From Sulfitobacter sp. 20_GPM-1509m (GTDB lineage Bacteria > Pseudomonadota > Alphaproteobacteria > Rhodobacterales > Rhodobacteraceae), in the NCBI RefSeq assembly GCF_000620505.1, contig NZ_JIBC01000009.1, positions 1-64,000 of the forward strand: a stretch of DNA of 64,000 nt, written 5' to 3'. Below the pieces are notes generated by a model that was not told where the DNA came from, did not search any database, and was given only the letters and a program-made list of their open reading frames with translations. Within the stretch, counting starts at the first letter, position 1. Every line of letters starts with the position of its first letter. Below, in pieces: positions 7,276-15,966 of this stretch. A program made the translations under genes and the position numbers.

Positions 7276-8322
7276 CTACTCGCCGGAAAAACTAAGCTGC
7301 ACCTTCACGGCACCTGACCTGTTGCCCGCAGCATCAAAGGCTTCGATGGCGCGGCTGAGGGGGTAGGTAGCGGTGATGATCGGTTTGACGTCGATGCGCC
7401 GCTCGGAGATCATCTGAACCGCCTGTGCAAATTCAGTGTCGAACCGCTGGGTGCCACAGTATGTGATTTCCTTGCCCACCAGCATGTTCAGAGGCACCGG
7501 CACATCGCCCGCGACGCCGACTTGTACCAACCGGCCTTGAGGGCGCAGGCAGGTGATCGCGGTCTTGATCGCGGGGGCGGCTGAGGAGCATTCGAAGGCG
7601 ACGTCGAACTGGCCTTTGCCCGCGGCATAGGCATCCAGACCGGCGGCATCGGTGGCGACGTTCACCGTGCGGGTCGCGCCCATGCGGGTCGCAACCTCCA
7701 GTGTGAAGTCCTGCAGATCGGTCACCACCACTTCGGCGGCACCGGCCTCGACCGCGACGGCAGCGCAGAGCGCGCCGATGGGGCCCGCACCGGTGACCAG
7801 AACGCGCGCACCGCTTAAATCGCCCGCGCGATTGCGGGCATGCAGACAGACGGCCAGAGGCTCGGCGCAGGCGGCTTCACCCAGGCTGACGCCTGTGCCG
7901 ACGGGCACGCACTGGCGCGCCTCGACCACGATGTGATCACGAAACAGCCCTTGTTCATGGGGCATCCGCATCGCCGACCCGTTAAAGCGCATTTCAAGGC
8001 AATGGACAGGCAAGCCTTTCTCACAAAATTCGCAAGCGCCGCACGGACGGCTGGGGTTGATCGCGACCACGTCGCCGGTGGCCAGTTCTGTTATGTCGGG
8101 GCCCAGGGCAACAATTGTGCCCGATGCCTCATGCCCCAGAATGATCGGTTCACGCACCCGGATCGGGCCAAAGCCGCCGTGCTGGTAATAGTGCAGGTCG
8201 GACCCGCAAATCCCGCCCGCCCCCAGCGCGAGCAGTACTTGGCCCGGTCCCGGTGCTTCGACGGTTACGGTTTCGATGCGAATGTCGTTTTCGCCATACA
8301 GGCGGCAAACTCGGGCTTCCAT
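7276..8322 (-). CDS. zinc-dependent dehydrogenase, L-idonate 5-dehydrogenase type
   Basis: A 348-residue medium-chain dehydrogenase/reductase. The catalytic zinc region GGICGSDLHYY and the GHE of ILGHEASG are present. The structural-zinc cysteines lie in the CGACEFCEKGLPVHC segment. A Rossmann motif GAGPIGALCAA is followed by an acidic residue (VVTDLQ), which favours NAD. The pattern is that of L-idonate 5-dehydrogenase/sorbitol dehydrogenase, oxidising a sugar acid or polyol to a keto sugar. It is the last gene of the gntR-dctP-dctQ-dctM operon, 10 bp from dctM, and sits opposite uxuA-uxuB, so a hexonate or hexuronate-derived substrate is likely. Confidence 0.75.
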   Translation of the reverse strand: MEARVCRLYGENDIRIETVTVEAPGPGQVLLALGAGGICGSDLHYYQHGGFGPIRVREPIILGHEASGTIVALGPDITELATGDVVAINPSRPCGACEFCEKGLPVHCLEMRFNGSAMRMPHEQGLFRDHIVVEARQCVPVGTGVSLGEAACAEPLAVCLHARNRAGDLSGARVLVTGAGPIGALCAAVAVEAGAAEVVVTDLQDFTLEVATRMGATRTVNVATDAAGLDAYAAGKGQFDVAFECSSAAPAIKTAITCLRPQGRLVQVGVAGDVPVPLNMLVGKEITYCGTQRFDTEFAQAVQMISERRIDVKPIITATYPLSRAIEAFDAAGNRSGAVKVQLSFSGE

Positions 8323-8332
8323 GGTAGGCTCC

Positions 8333-9610
8333 TTACGGGATCAGGACGGACGGCAGCCAGGTGGCCAGCGCCGGAATGTAAGTGACGGCCAGCAGCACAA
8401 GGATGTTGGTCAGCAAGAATGGCAGGATCGCCACGATCACCGGTGCCAGCGGCAACCGGGCGATGCCAGCGCAGACGAACAGGCAGACGCCCACGGGTGG
8501 CGTGGTCAGCCCGATCATCAGGTTCAGCACGGCCACGGTGGCAAAGTGCAGTGGGTCAATCCCCACGGCATTCGACAACGCCAGCAAGGGGACGAACAGA
8601 ATGATCAGTGCGGCGATGGTTTCCAGAAACATGCCCACACACAGCAGCAGGATGTTGATCAGCAGCAGCACCAGAAACTTGTTGTCGGTGATCGACAGAA
8701 CCGCGTCCGCGATGGCCTGCGGAATACGTTCCGACACCAAAATCCAGCCGAATACATTGGCAAAGCCGACCAGCGCCAGAATGCCCGCCGCCGATACGGC
8801 GCTGTCCACCACGATGCGCGGCACCGCAGGGATGGGCAGTTCGCGGTAGATGAAGGCCCCCACGACAAAAGCGTAAACGCTGGCCACGACGGCGGTTTCG
8901 GTCGGCGTCGCCAGCCCGGACAACAACCCGTAAATGATCAGGAACGTCATCGCCAACGCCCACGCGGCCCCACCGAGCGAGCGGATCACCTCGCCAAAGC
9001 CTTGCCACGGCTGATGCGGAAAGCCCTTGCGCACCGATATGATATAGCAGGTGACCATCATTGACAGGCCCATCAGGATGCCGGGGATGGCACCGGCCAG
9101 GAACATCTTGCCCACCGAAATGCCCGACAGCGCGCCCACGATGATCATCGGCACCGAGGGCGGAATGATCGGCCCCACGGTCGACGATGCCGCGGTGACG
9201 GCCGCTGAGAAATCCGCCGGATAACCGGCCTTTTTCATACCGGGGATCATCACGCCGCCAATGGACGCCGCATCGGCGACGGCGGTGCCGGTGATGCCGC
9301 CAAACAACATCGAGGCCGCGATATTGGTCAGGCCCAGACCGCCCCTGATCCAACCCACCAGCGCATTGGCGAACCTGATGATCCGTTGGGTGATCCCGCC
9401 GCGGTTCATCAGGTTCCCGGCAAGGATAAAGCCCGGAATAGACAGCAGTACAAACACGTCCATGCCCGCGTACATCTTTTGCGGCATCACCACGATCGGG
9501 ATGCCCACGTAGGCCAGATAGGCCAGCGACGACAGGCCCAGAGTGATCGCCACGGGAATGCCCACGGTCAGACCAAAGACAAAAACGACAAGCAGAATGG
9601 TAACGGCCAC
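8333..9610 (-). CDS. dctM: TRAP transporter large permease (DctM)
   Basis: A 425-residue, very hydrophobic protein with about twelve membrane segments, the expected size for the DctM subunit that carries the sodium-coupled transport pathway. Family patterns include SIPGFILAGNLM near the start, the MFGGITGTAVADAASIGGVMIPGM stretch and ATPTETAVVA in the second half. I chose the GTG at 9610, 4 bp after the dctQ stop and preceded by GAGGAA, because an upstream ATG would add about 32 unrelated residues overlapping dctQ. It works with dctQ and dctP in uptake of an organic or sugar acid. Confidence 0.9.
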   Translation of the reverse strand: MAVTILLVVFVFGLTVGIPVAITLGLSSLAYLAYVGIPIVVMPQKMYAGMDVFVLLSIPGFILAGNLMNRGGITQRIIRFANALVGWIRGGLGLTNIAASMLFGGITGTAVADAASIGGVMIPGMKKAGYPADFSAAVTAASSTVGPIIPPSVPMIIVGALSGISVGKMFLAGAIPGILMGLSMMVTCYIISVRKGFPHQPWQGFGEVIRSLGGAAWALAMTFLIIYGLLSGLATPTETAVVASVYAFVVGAFIYRELPIPAVPRIVVDSAVSAAGILALVGFANVFGWILVSERIPQAIADAVLSITDNKFLVLLLINILLLCVGMFLETIAALIILFVPLLALSNAVGIDPLHFATVAVLNLMIGLTTPPVGVCLFVCAGIARLPLAPVIVAILPFLLTNILVLLAVTYIPALATWLPSVLIP

Positions 9611-9614
9611 GGGT

Positions 9615-10133
9615 CTATTCCTCGTCGGTTTTTTGGGGGGTGCCGTCTTCGGCGCCGGCCAGCATGGCGATGCAGCGCAACACGGCAAACAGGGCAAGGC
9701 CCGCAAGCAGAACGAACATCGTCAAATGGGCGTAGTCCATACGGATGCCGAGTGCGGGCGCTGTCTGCATCCGGCCGATGGTGACGAATTTCCACGCTGG
9801 CATAATCAGCACCAGCGCCAGTCCGGCGGTCGCGGCCGCCGCGAAAAAGCGCAGGAATTTTGGCACGCCACCGGGAAGGGCTTCACTGACCACATCAACG
9901 TTGACCAGATCACCGGTGCGAAACGACAGCCCCGCGCCAAAGGCGATCATGTATAGCAGCGCAAAGCGCGTCAGCTCTTCCGTCCACACGGGCGAGCTGC
10001 TGGTAAAGCGGCCCACAACCTGCACCAGCACCGCGACCATCAGCACGGCAAAAGCAATACCAGCGCCCAGTCGGGCCAATACGGTCAGGATGCGAATGAG
10101 GGTTTCGGCATGTCGCATTTCGCAGCGCTCCAA
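9615..10133 (-). CDS. dctQ: TRAP transporter small permease (DctQ)
   Basis: A 172-residue membrane protein with four predicted helices and the DctQ pattern VVGRFTSSSPVWTEELTRFALLY in the middle (WTEE is the family hallmark). It pairs with DctM to form the TRAP membrane domain. It is separated from dctP by 67 bp that include a hairpin. The C-terminus is charged (EDGTPQKTDEE). The methionine at residue 6 is an alternative start. Confidence 0.88.
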   Translation of the reverse strand: MERCEMRHAETLIRILTVLARLGAGIAFAVLMVAVLVQVVGRFTSSSPVWTEELTRFALLYMIAFGAGLSFRTGDLVNVDVVSEALPGGVPKFLRFFAAAATAGLALVLIMPAWKFVTIGRMQTAPALGIRMDYAHLTMFVLLAGLALFAVLRCIAMLAGAEDGTPQKTDEE

Positions 10134-10147
10134 ACGGAAAATGGGGA

Positions 10148-10177
10148 AACCGGCGCCACATGCAGGCAGCGCCGGTT
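10148..10177 (-). promoter_or_regulatory. intercistronic hairpin between dctP and dctQ
   Basis: AACCGGCGC (10148-10156) pairs with GCGCCGGTT (10169-10177) over a 12-nt loop. Its place just after the binding-protein gene suggests it protects or partly terminates the dctP message, raising binding-protein levels above the membrane subunits. Confidence 0.5.
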
Positions 10178-10200
10178 GATCGTATCAGGTGAGACTGGCC

Positions 10201-11172
10201 TTAGTTGGCGAACAGGCCTTCAACTGTCGGGCGGATTTCGTCGCTGACGTTGCTCAGAACCGCGTCTTTGGCCGCTGCGGCAAAGGCCGGGCCGTCCACT
10301 TCGACAAAGGTCATGCCGTTGGCTTCCAGATAGGCGCGGTCGTCGGCAAGGCTGGCTTCGAACAGCTCACGCTCATAGGCTTGGGCGCGTGATGCGGCTT
10401 CCATGACGGCGGCCTGGTCCTCGGCGCTCAGCTTCTGCCATGTGCTTTCGGCGATGGTCAGATAGATCCATGACCGCACGTGCTCTGTCAGGTTCACGTG
10501 GCTTTGCACTTCGTTAAAGCTGGCCGAACGGATCAGCGCCAGCGGGTTTTCCTGTGCTTCGATGGTGCCGTTCTGCAGCGAGGTGAACACCTCGGAAAAC
10601 GCCATCGGGCCGGGGGCCGCGCCCAGTGCCGACCACACGTCGATGAACAACGGCACGTTCGGCACGCGCATTTTCAGACCGTTCAGATCAGCAGGCGTGG
10701 TGATGGGGCGGTTCGATGTCAGGTTGCGCGGGCCGCGTGCGAAATACGCGATGGGACGGATTTGCGCCTTTTCGACGATTTGCGCCTCGATCTGGTCACC
10801 GATTTCGCCCGACGCGACTTCGTCCATGTGCTCGATGGATTTATACGCATAAGGAACGGCCAGCAGGGCAGCCATCGGCGCCCAGTTCTGCAGGCTTTCG
10901 CCGGTGATCGTCATGTCGACGGTGCCCAACTGCATGCCGTTGATCAGGTCGATTTCCTTGCCCAGCGACTCGTTGGGGAACACTTCGACCACGATGCGGC
11001 CATCGGTCAGCGCGGAAAGCTCTTCGCCGAATTTCACCGACGCCAGATGCCACGGGTTGTCTTCGTTGGCCAGGTGGCCAAGCTTCAGCGTCAGGTCTTG
11101 TGCGAACGCGGGCATGGCAGTCAGGGCAGCGATGGCAACGGCCATCGCGGGCTTTTTCCAGTTAAATGTCAT
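10201..11172 (-). CDS. dctP: TRAP transporter solute-binding protein (DctP)
   Basis: A 323-residue periplasmic binding protein. The Sec signal peptide (residues 1-22, ending AMPAFA before QDLTLK) is followed by the DctP fold, including GHLANEDNPWHLASVKFGEEL, the strand VFPNESLGKEIDLINGMQLGTVDM, and the carboxylate-binding region around LKMRVPNVPLFIDVWSALGA and NGTIEAQENPLALI. It delivers a sugar acid to DctQM. AAGGAGGAG lies at 11181-11189 and the ATG overlaps the gntR stop (ATGA, 11169-11172), so the start is secure. The uxuAB neighbours point to a hexuronate or aldonate ligand. Confidence 0.9.
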   Translation of the reverse strand: MTFNWKKPAMAVAIAALTAMPAFAQDLTLKLGHLANEDNPWHLASVKFGEELSALTDGRIVVEVFPNESLGKEIDLINGMQLGTVDMTITGESLQNWAPMAALLAVPYAYKSIEHMDEVASGEIGDQIEAQIVEKAQIRPIAYFARGPRNLTSNRPITTPADLNGLKMRVPNVPLFIDVWSALGAAPGPMAFSEVFTSLQNGTIEAQENPLALIRSASFNEVQSHVNLTEHVRSWIYLTIAESTWQKLSAEDQAAVMEAASRAQAYERELFEASLADDRAYLEANGMTFVEVDGPAFAAAAKDAVLSNVSDEIRPTVEGLFAN

Positions 11173-11915
11173 TGTAAATCTCCTCCTTGGATGGGTGCAT
11201 TGACCGGCGTGGGAATTCCTCCCTCCGGCAATTCGAAAAATTCGGGGTTCGCAGTGAGGATGCGCGGCAGATCGTCCAGCACTTCGCGCAGGTGGGCGCG
11301 AATGGCGGCATTGGCGGCGATCATCTTGCCGTTTTCGATGTTGTCCACGACCGCCTTGTGCTGGGTCACCAGCTTCTCCGCCGGAAAATGTCCCAAAGAC
11401 AGGAACCGCACGCGGTCCATCTGCGATTTCAGGCCTTCTATCCGCCGCCACGCACCACGTTTGTCGGCACCATCGGCCATCGTGCGGTGAAACCGCTCGT
11501 CCAGCTCGATGAATTCGGACGGCTTGTCGCGGGCCACGGCCTGTTGTGCGGTCAGTTGTGTGCGCAATTCGCGGATCAGTGCAGCGTCGGGATTGGCCGC
11601 CAGAATGGCCACGATGTCGGCCTCTATCGCCTCGCGCAGGAACCGTGCGTTCAGCACATCGGTATAATTGATCTTGGTGATGATGGTCCCGCGTTGCGGC
11701 AGGATCGCCAACAAGCCCTCGCCCGCCAGCCGGATGAATGCCTCGCGCACGGGTTGGCGGCTGACATCGCAGGTCTTGGCAATCTCGCTTTCTGAAATGC
11801 GGTCACCGGGCGCAAAGTGATTGCGAATGATGGCGTCACGCAGCTGCGCATAAATCTGCGGTGCGATCGGCGCGGCTGCGTCCAGCGTTACGGCTGTTGT
11901 GCGGTCTGCTCTCAT
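11169..11915 (-). CDS. GntR-family regulator, FadR/FCD subgroup
   Basis: A 248-residue repressor-type protein: winged HTH (about 15-80, QIYAQLRDAIIRNHFAPGDRI and CDVSRQPVREAFIRLAGEGL) and an all-helical FCD ligand domain (about 95-225) with the metal-ligand pattern of ELDERFHRTM and QHKAVVDNIE. In this subgroup the effector is usually an organic or sugar acid, as in UxuR/ExuR. It is the first gene of the TRAP operon, overlapping dctP, and divergent from uxuA, so it is well placed to control both transcripts. Confidence 0.88.
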   Translation of the reverse strand: MRADRTTAVTLDAAAPIAPQIYAQLRDAIIRNHFAPGDRISESEIAKTCDVSRQPVREAFIRLAGEGLLAILPQRGTIITKINYTDVLNARFLREAIEADIVAILAANPDAALIRELRTQLTAQQAVARDKPSEFIELDERFHRTMADGADKRGAWRRIEGLKSQMDRVRFLSLGHFPAEKLVTQHKAVVDNIENGKMIAANAAIRAHLREVLDDLPRILTANPEFFELPEGGIPTPVNAPIQGGDLQ

Positions 11916-11943
11916 GATTCGCTTCTCTCCCCCGCTCCAACTA

Positions 11944-11958
11944 CCATACTTCCATACT
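11944..11958. promoter_or_regulatory. tandem CCATACT repeat, possible GntR operator
   Basis: CCATACT occurs at 11944-11950 and again at 11952-11958 in the 102-bp gap between gntR and uxuA. A repeat within a divergent promoter is suggestive of a regulator site but it is short and not palindromic. Confidence 0.25.
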
Positions 11959-12017
11959 AGTCAGCAATTGTTGAAGCTGATAGGGTCGACCGCAACGACG
12001 ACTCGGAGGGATTCCAG

Positions 12018-13226
12018 ATGAAACAGACATGGCGATGGTTCGGTCCGCGCGACATGGTTTCGATTGACGACACGCTGCAAGCAGGGGTCGAAGGCATTGT
12101 TTCCGCCCTGCACCACGTTCCAACCGGCGCCGTCTGGACGCCCGAGGAGATCAGCAAGCGCCAACAAGAGATTGCAACCATGAAAGACGGCAGCGCGTCC
12201 GGTCTGGCGTGGGATGTGGTGGAAAGCCTGCCGGTGTCCGAAGACATCAAGAAACAGCAGGGCTACTGGCGCGCTCATATCGCCAATTACATCACCAGCA
12301 TGGAAAATCTGGCTGCTGCCGGTATCGAAGTGATCTGTTATAACTTTATGCCGGTGTTGGACTGGACGCGCACCGATCTGGCGTGGCGTCTGCCCACCGG
12401 GGCGACCTGCATGCGCTTTGACCTTGCGGATTTTGCCGCCTTTGATCTGCACATTCTGGCCCGCGCCGGGGCAAAAGACGATTTTGACGCTGCACTGCAA
12501 GACGAAGCCGCCCGTCGGTTTGCCGCGATGAGCGAGGCGCGCAAAACGCAACTGGCCGAGAATGTGGTTTTCGGCCTGCCGGGTGCCGCCGAGAACTTCT
12601 CGCTCGAGGACGTTCGCGGGCATCTGGCCGAGTATGACAGCATTTCCGAGGACCGCCTGCGTCAGAACCTGTTGGATTTTCTGGCTGAAATCATTCCCAC
12701 CGCAGAACGGCTTGGCCTGCGTCTGTGCTGCCACCCCGACGATCCGCCCGTGCCCCTGCTGGGCTTGCCCCGCATCATGTCGACCGAGGCGCATTATCAG
12801 GCACTGATTGATGGCGTCGACAGCCCCGCCAACGGCATCACGCTGTGTTCCGGATCGCTGGGGGCGCGGCCCGACAATGATTTGCCTGGGATGATGGAGC
12901 GGCTGGGGGATCGCGTGCATTTCCTGCACCTGCGCAACGTCAAACGCGAGACCAACGACCTGCGCGGATCGTTCCACGAGGCCGAGCATCTGGGCGGTGA
13001 CACCGACATGGTCGCCCTGATCGAAGCGGCCCTGCGCGAAGAGGCGCGCCGCCGCGCTGCTGGCCGTGATGATTGGTCGATCCCTTTCCGTCCGGACCAC
13101 GGTCAGGACATTCTGGACGACCATGGTCGCAAGGCCCAGCCAGGGTATCCGCTGATCGGACGGCTCAAGGGGCTGGCCGAACTGCGCGGTATCGTTGCGG
13201 CGCTCACACCTCGGGTGGGTGCATGA
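12018..13226 (+). CDS. uxuA: D-mannonate dehydratase
   Basis: A 402-residue enzyme of the UxuA family, which dehydrates D-mannonate to 2-keto-3-deoxygluconate in hexuronate catabolism. The sequence opens with MKQTWRWFGPRDMV. It has the family segments ALHHVPTGAVWTPEEI, the metal-binding CCHPDDPPVPLLGLPRI and FLHLRNVK, and ends with PFRPDHGQDILDD. The length is standard. AGGGAT lies upstream of the ATG. The start of uxuB overlaps its stop. Confidence 0.93.
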   Translation: MKQTWRWFGPRDMVSIDDTLQAGVEGIVSALHHVPTGAVWTPEEISKRQQEIATMKDGSASGLAWDVVESLPVSEDIKKQQGYWRAHIANYITSMENLAAAGIEVICYNFMPVLDWTRTDLAWRLPTGATCMRFDLADFAAFDLHILARAGAKDDFDAALQDEAARRFAAMSEARKTQLAENVVFGLPGAAENFSLEDVRGHLAEYDSISEDRLRQNLLDFLAEIIPTAERLGLRLCCHPDDPPVPLLGLPRIMSTEAHYQALIDGVDSPANGITLCSGSLGARPDNDLPGMMERLGDRVHFLHLRNVKRETNDLRGSFHEAEHLGGDTDMVALIEAALREEARRRAAGRDDWSIPFRPDHGQDILDDHGRKAQPGYPLIGRLKGLAELRGIVAALTPRVGA

Positions 13227-14674
13227 GGCTGACCGGAACTGAAGGGGTGCCGGGGCACGTCAAATGCCCTGGGTTTACACCGTCGGACCACGGGGCAGGG
13301 ATCGTGCATCTGGGCCTGGGGGCCTTTCACAAGGCACATCAGGCCGCTTATACCGACACCGCCCTTGCTCACAGCGGTGGCGACTGGCGCATCACCGGCG
13401 TCAGCCTCCGCAGCCTTGAACCTGCCGCGCAACTGGCCCCGCAGAACGGTCTTTACACCCTGATAGAGCACAGCGCCAAAGGCAGCAGCGCGCGGATTAT
13501 CGGGTCGATTGCCAACGCATATGCTCTGGTCCCCGACCGCGCCGCAGTGCTGGAGGCGCTGACCACCCCCGCCACGCGGATCGTGTCGATCACCGTCACT
13601 GAAAAGGGCTATGGCCTCGACCGCAGCACCGGCGGTGTCGACACCAGCCACCCTGCCATCGCGCATGATCTGAACGACCCGGATGAACCTGTCGGCGTTG
13701 CGGGGCTGCTGGTCTGGGCGTTGAACGCGCGCCATGCAGCGGGTGTGCCGCCTTTTACGGTGCTGTGCTGCGACAACCTGCCTGAAAACGGCAGATTGCT
13801 GCTTGGTCTTCTGGTGGACTTCGCCCGCCGGGCCATGCCTGAAATCGCCGAGCACATCGCAAATGGCGTCGCCTTTCCATCGACGATGGTCGACCGGATC
13901 ACACCCGCCGCGACCGAGGCCACGCTGGCTGTCGCTGCCGAGATGACAGGCCGCGCGGATGCCGCCGCAATAGAGACCGAAGCCTTCTCGCAATGGGTCA
14001 TCGAGGATCATTTCCCCACCGGCCGCCCCGATTGGGAAAGCGCCGGTGCGATGTTCGTCAGCGACGTCAAACCCTACGAGGAAATGAAGCTGCGGATGCT
14101 GAACGGCGCGCATTCGATGCTGGCCTATGCGGGGTTCATTGCCGGATGCACGCATGTGTCGGACGTGATGGCAGACCCGGTGCTAAGCCGATTGGTGCGG
14201 CGCCACCTGTCAGCCGCCGCCGCAACCCTGCCGCAACTGGCAGGAGTCGATTTCGATCAGTACGCTGACGCGTTGGTCGCGCGGTTTTCCAACCCTCATT
14301 TGCGTCACCAGACCTATCAGATTGCGATGGACGGCACCGAAAAGCTGCCCCAGCGCATTCTGGCCCCTGCGGTCGATGCGCAGGCGGCGGGGCAGCCTCT
14401 GGCCCCTTTCGCTTTGGCCGTGGCAGCATGGATGCGCTACGCCTTGGGCAAGACCGAAACTGGCGTTCCCTATGCGATCCGCGACCCCCGTGAAGAGGAG
14501 CTGACCCAGCTCACACGTGACCGGGCGGCGGGCGACATCGTTGCAAACCTTGTTGCTTTACCGGGATTTTTCCCAAGCGTATTGGCCAAAGACAGCAGGT
14601 TCCTGCAGATGGTCAGCGCGCGTCTGGGCATAATGCTGAACCATGGGATGCGTCGGGCGCTGGACGCCGAATAG
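13223..14674 (+). CDS. uxuB: mannitol dehydrogenase family protein, fructuronate reductase type
   Basis: A 483-residue long-chain dehydrogenase. N-terminal GIVHLGLGAFHKAHQAAYTD contains the nucleotide-binding G-x-G-x-F-x-x-A/G-H motif. The catalytic region includes EKGYGLDR, CDNLPENGRLL, FPSTMVDRITPA and the lysine region KPYEEMKLRMLNGAHSMLAYAG. With uxuA it gives the two-step path fructuronate to mannonate to 2-keto-3-deoxygluconate. The ATG at 13223 overlaps the uxuA stop (ATGA), which argues against an in-frame start further upstream inside uxuA. Confidence 0.9.
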   Translation: MRLTGTEGVPGHVKCPGFTPSDHGAGIVHLGLGAFHKAHQAAYTDTALAHSGGDWRITGVSLRSLEPAAQLAPQNGLYTLIEHSAKGSSARIIGSIANAYALVPDRAAVLEALTTPATRIVSITVTEKGYGLDRSTGGVDTSHPAIAHDLNDPDEPVGVAGLLVWALNARHAAGVPPFTVLCCDNLPENGRLLLGLLVDFARRAMPEIAEHIANGVAFPSTMVDRITPAATEATLAVAAEMTGRADAAAIETEAFSQWVIEDHFPTGRPDWESAGAMFVSDVKPYEEMKLRMLNGAHSMLAYAGFIAGCTHVSDVMADPVLSRLVRRHLSAAAATLPQLAGVDFDQYADALVARFSNPHLRHQTYQIAMDGTEKLPQRILAPAVDAQAAGQPLAPFALAVAAWMRYALGKTETGVPYAIRDPREEELTQLTRDRAAGDIVANLVALPGFFPSVLAKDSRFLQMVSARLGIMLNHGMRRALDAE

Positions 14675-14727
14675 GCTGAGCGTCACGTTTGGAACGGGAC
14701 GTGGTCCACCGATCTTACCCGAACATT

Positions 14728-14754
14728 TTCGGGGCAAACGCGTGATGCCCCGAA
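14728..14754. terminator. stem-loop between convergent uxuB and lacI-type gene
   Basis: TTCGGGGCA (14728-14736) pairs with TGCCCCGAA (14746-14754) over a 9-nt loop. It lies in the 118-bp gap between converging genes and could end transcripts from either side, although there is no long T-run. Confidence 0.45.
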
Positions 14755-14792
14755 GGCAGCGCAGAATGCTCGGGCGTCTTCAATACGATCCG

Positions 14793-15794
14793 CTATGACG
14801 TGCCAGACGACTGACGGGGTACCAGCCGTGGCATGGGCGAGTTTGGACTCTCGCCTTTTTGCCCGTCAATTGTCTGGATCAACAGATCAACAGCCAGCTT
14901 CGCAAGCGCGTCCAAATGCAGATCCACTGCGGTCAGGGGCGGATCAGCCAGTTTTGCGCGTGACCCATCATATCGCGTGGCCAGACGCAGCGTTTCCGGC
15001 ACGTTTCGGTGCAATGATTTGGCCGCTTTGGTGGCGCCGGACGCGAATGCATCGACGGGGACATAAAGGGCGTCAAGGTCGGGGTGATCCCTCAGCAAGG
15101 CGGTGCAGCATTGTTCAGCTTCGTCTTCCCCTCCCGCTTCATCGACGCGGACAAGGATTTGCGGGATGCCGAGGTTTTCACAAGAGGCGCTATAGGCTGC
15201 CTCGGTCTCCAGATAGGAATTGCGGCGCTGCGTGCCTGTCATCAGGCCGACCTTGGAGGCACCGGCATCGCGCAGGTGGTTCAGGACCATAAGCGCGGTG
15301 GCATAAGAGTGCAGGTCGACAAAAGGGATGTCATCCCGGCCTGGCACACGACCGATTGAGACGACCGGAATGCCGCTGTTGAAAAAGCGATCCACCATAG
15401 GGTCGTTCGCATAGGGTTCGACCAGAATGGCACCATCCATCGCAATGGCATCAAGCGCGCCGTCGGCCTCCATCGGCGGGATGAGGCAAAGCGCCTGATT
15501 GCGCGTCAGCGACGCCACCGCTGCGGTTGCTGCGATTTCCATAAAGAACCCAAGCCGCGATGGCCCGGCTGCAATCGAGAAGGGCATCGACGACGCCAGT
15601 GCGATCATGCCTGTTCGCCCCGTGCGAAGGGACTGGGCCGACCGGTTGGGGCGATAGCCCACTTCACGCGCCAGTTCCTTGATTTTCCTGCAGGTCTCGG
15701 GGTCAACATGCCTCCGGCCACTGAAGGCGTGGGAAACAGTTGTCTTCGAGACACCGGCCAGACGGGCCAGATCGCTTATTGTCGGTTTGCTCAT
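14793..15794 (-). CDS. LacI-family transcriptional repressor
   Basis: A 333-residue regulator. The LacI HTH and hinge (residues 1-58, TISDLARLAGVSKTTVSHAF and the VGYRPNRSAQSLR hinge) are followed by a periplasmic-binding-protein-like effector domain. I chose the ATG at 15794 because it gives the standard LacI N-terminus (MSKPTISDL) and has GGGGTGA upstream. A longer form would add 28 unrelated residues that reach into the operators. The gene is divergent from the NCS2-permease operon. Two mirror-image 16-bp palindromes lie between them. Confidence 0.9.
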   Translation of the reverse strand: MSKPTISDLARLAGVSKTTVSHAFSGRRHVDPETCRKIKELAREVGYRPNRSAQSLRTGRTGMIALASSMPFSIAAGPSRLGFFMEIAATAAVASLTRNQALCLIPPMEADGALDAIAMDGAILVEPYANDPMVDRFFNSGIPVVSIGRVPGRDDIPFVDLHSYATALMVLNHLRDAGASKVGLMTGTQRRNSYLETEAAYSASCENLGIPQILVRVDEAGGEDEAEQCCTALLRDHPDLDALYVPVDAFASGATKAAKSLHRNVPETLRLATRYDGSRAKLADPPLTAVDLHLDALAKLAVDLLIQTIDGQKGESPNSPMPRLVPRQSSGTS

Positions 15795-15852
15795 TTCACC
15801 CCGATACCAAGAACGCCTCTCTTTGACCAAAGCTAATCGAACGGCAGGGGTT

Positions 15853-15868
15853 TGCAAATCGGTTTGCA
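15853..15868. promoter_or_regulatory. LacI-type operator O1
   Basis: TGCAAATCGGTTTGCA has TGCAAA/TTTGCA arms around a TCGG centre, the classic even-length LacI-family palindrome. It lies 58 bp before the repressor start and is the exact reverse complement of the second operator. Confidence 0.8.
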
Positions 15869-15898
15869 CGAATCGCATTTTCTGTTAGGTAAGATTTG

Positions 15899-15914
15899 TG
15901 CAAACCGATTTGCA
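15899..15914. promoter_or_regulatory. LacI-type operator O2
   Basis: TGCAAACCGATTTGCA is identical to O1 read on the other strand. The two centres are 46 bp apart, so tetramer looping or cooperative binding across both divergent promoters is possible. It lies 52 bp before the permease start. Confidence 0.8.
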
Positions 15915-15966
15915 TGGTCGGATTTCAAGACTTGCTCATGAGTTTGGCGCCAACAGGGAGGAAAAA

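Noticed and set aside
13073-13222. In-frame extension of the fructuronate reductase into uxuA
   Set aside because: The extra 50 residues overlap uxuA in another frame and are not seen in the family. The ATGA overlap at 13223 is the natural start.
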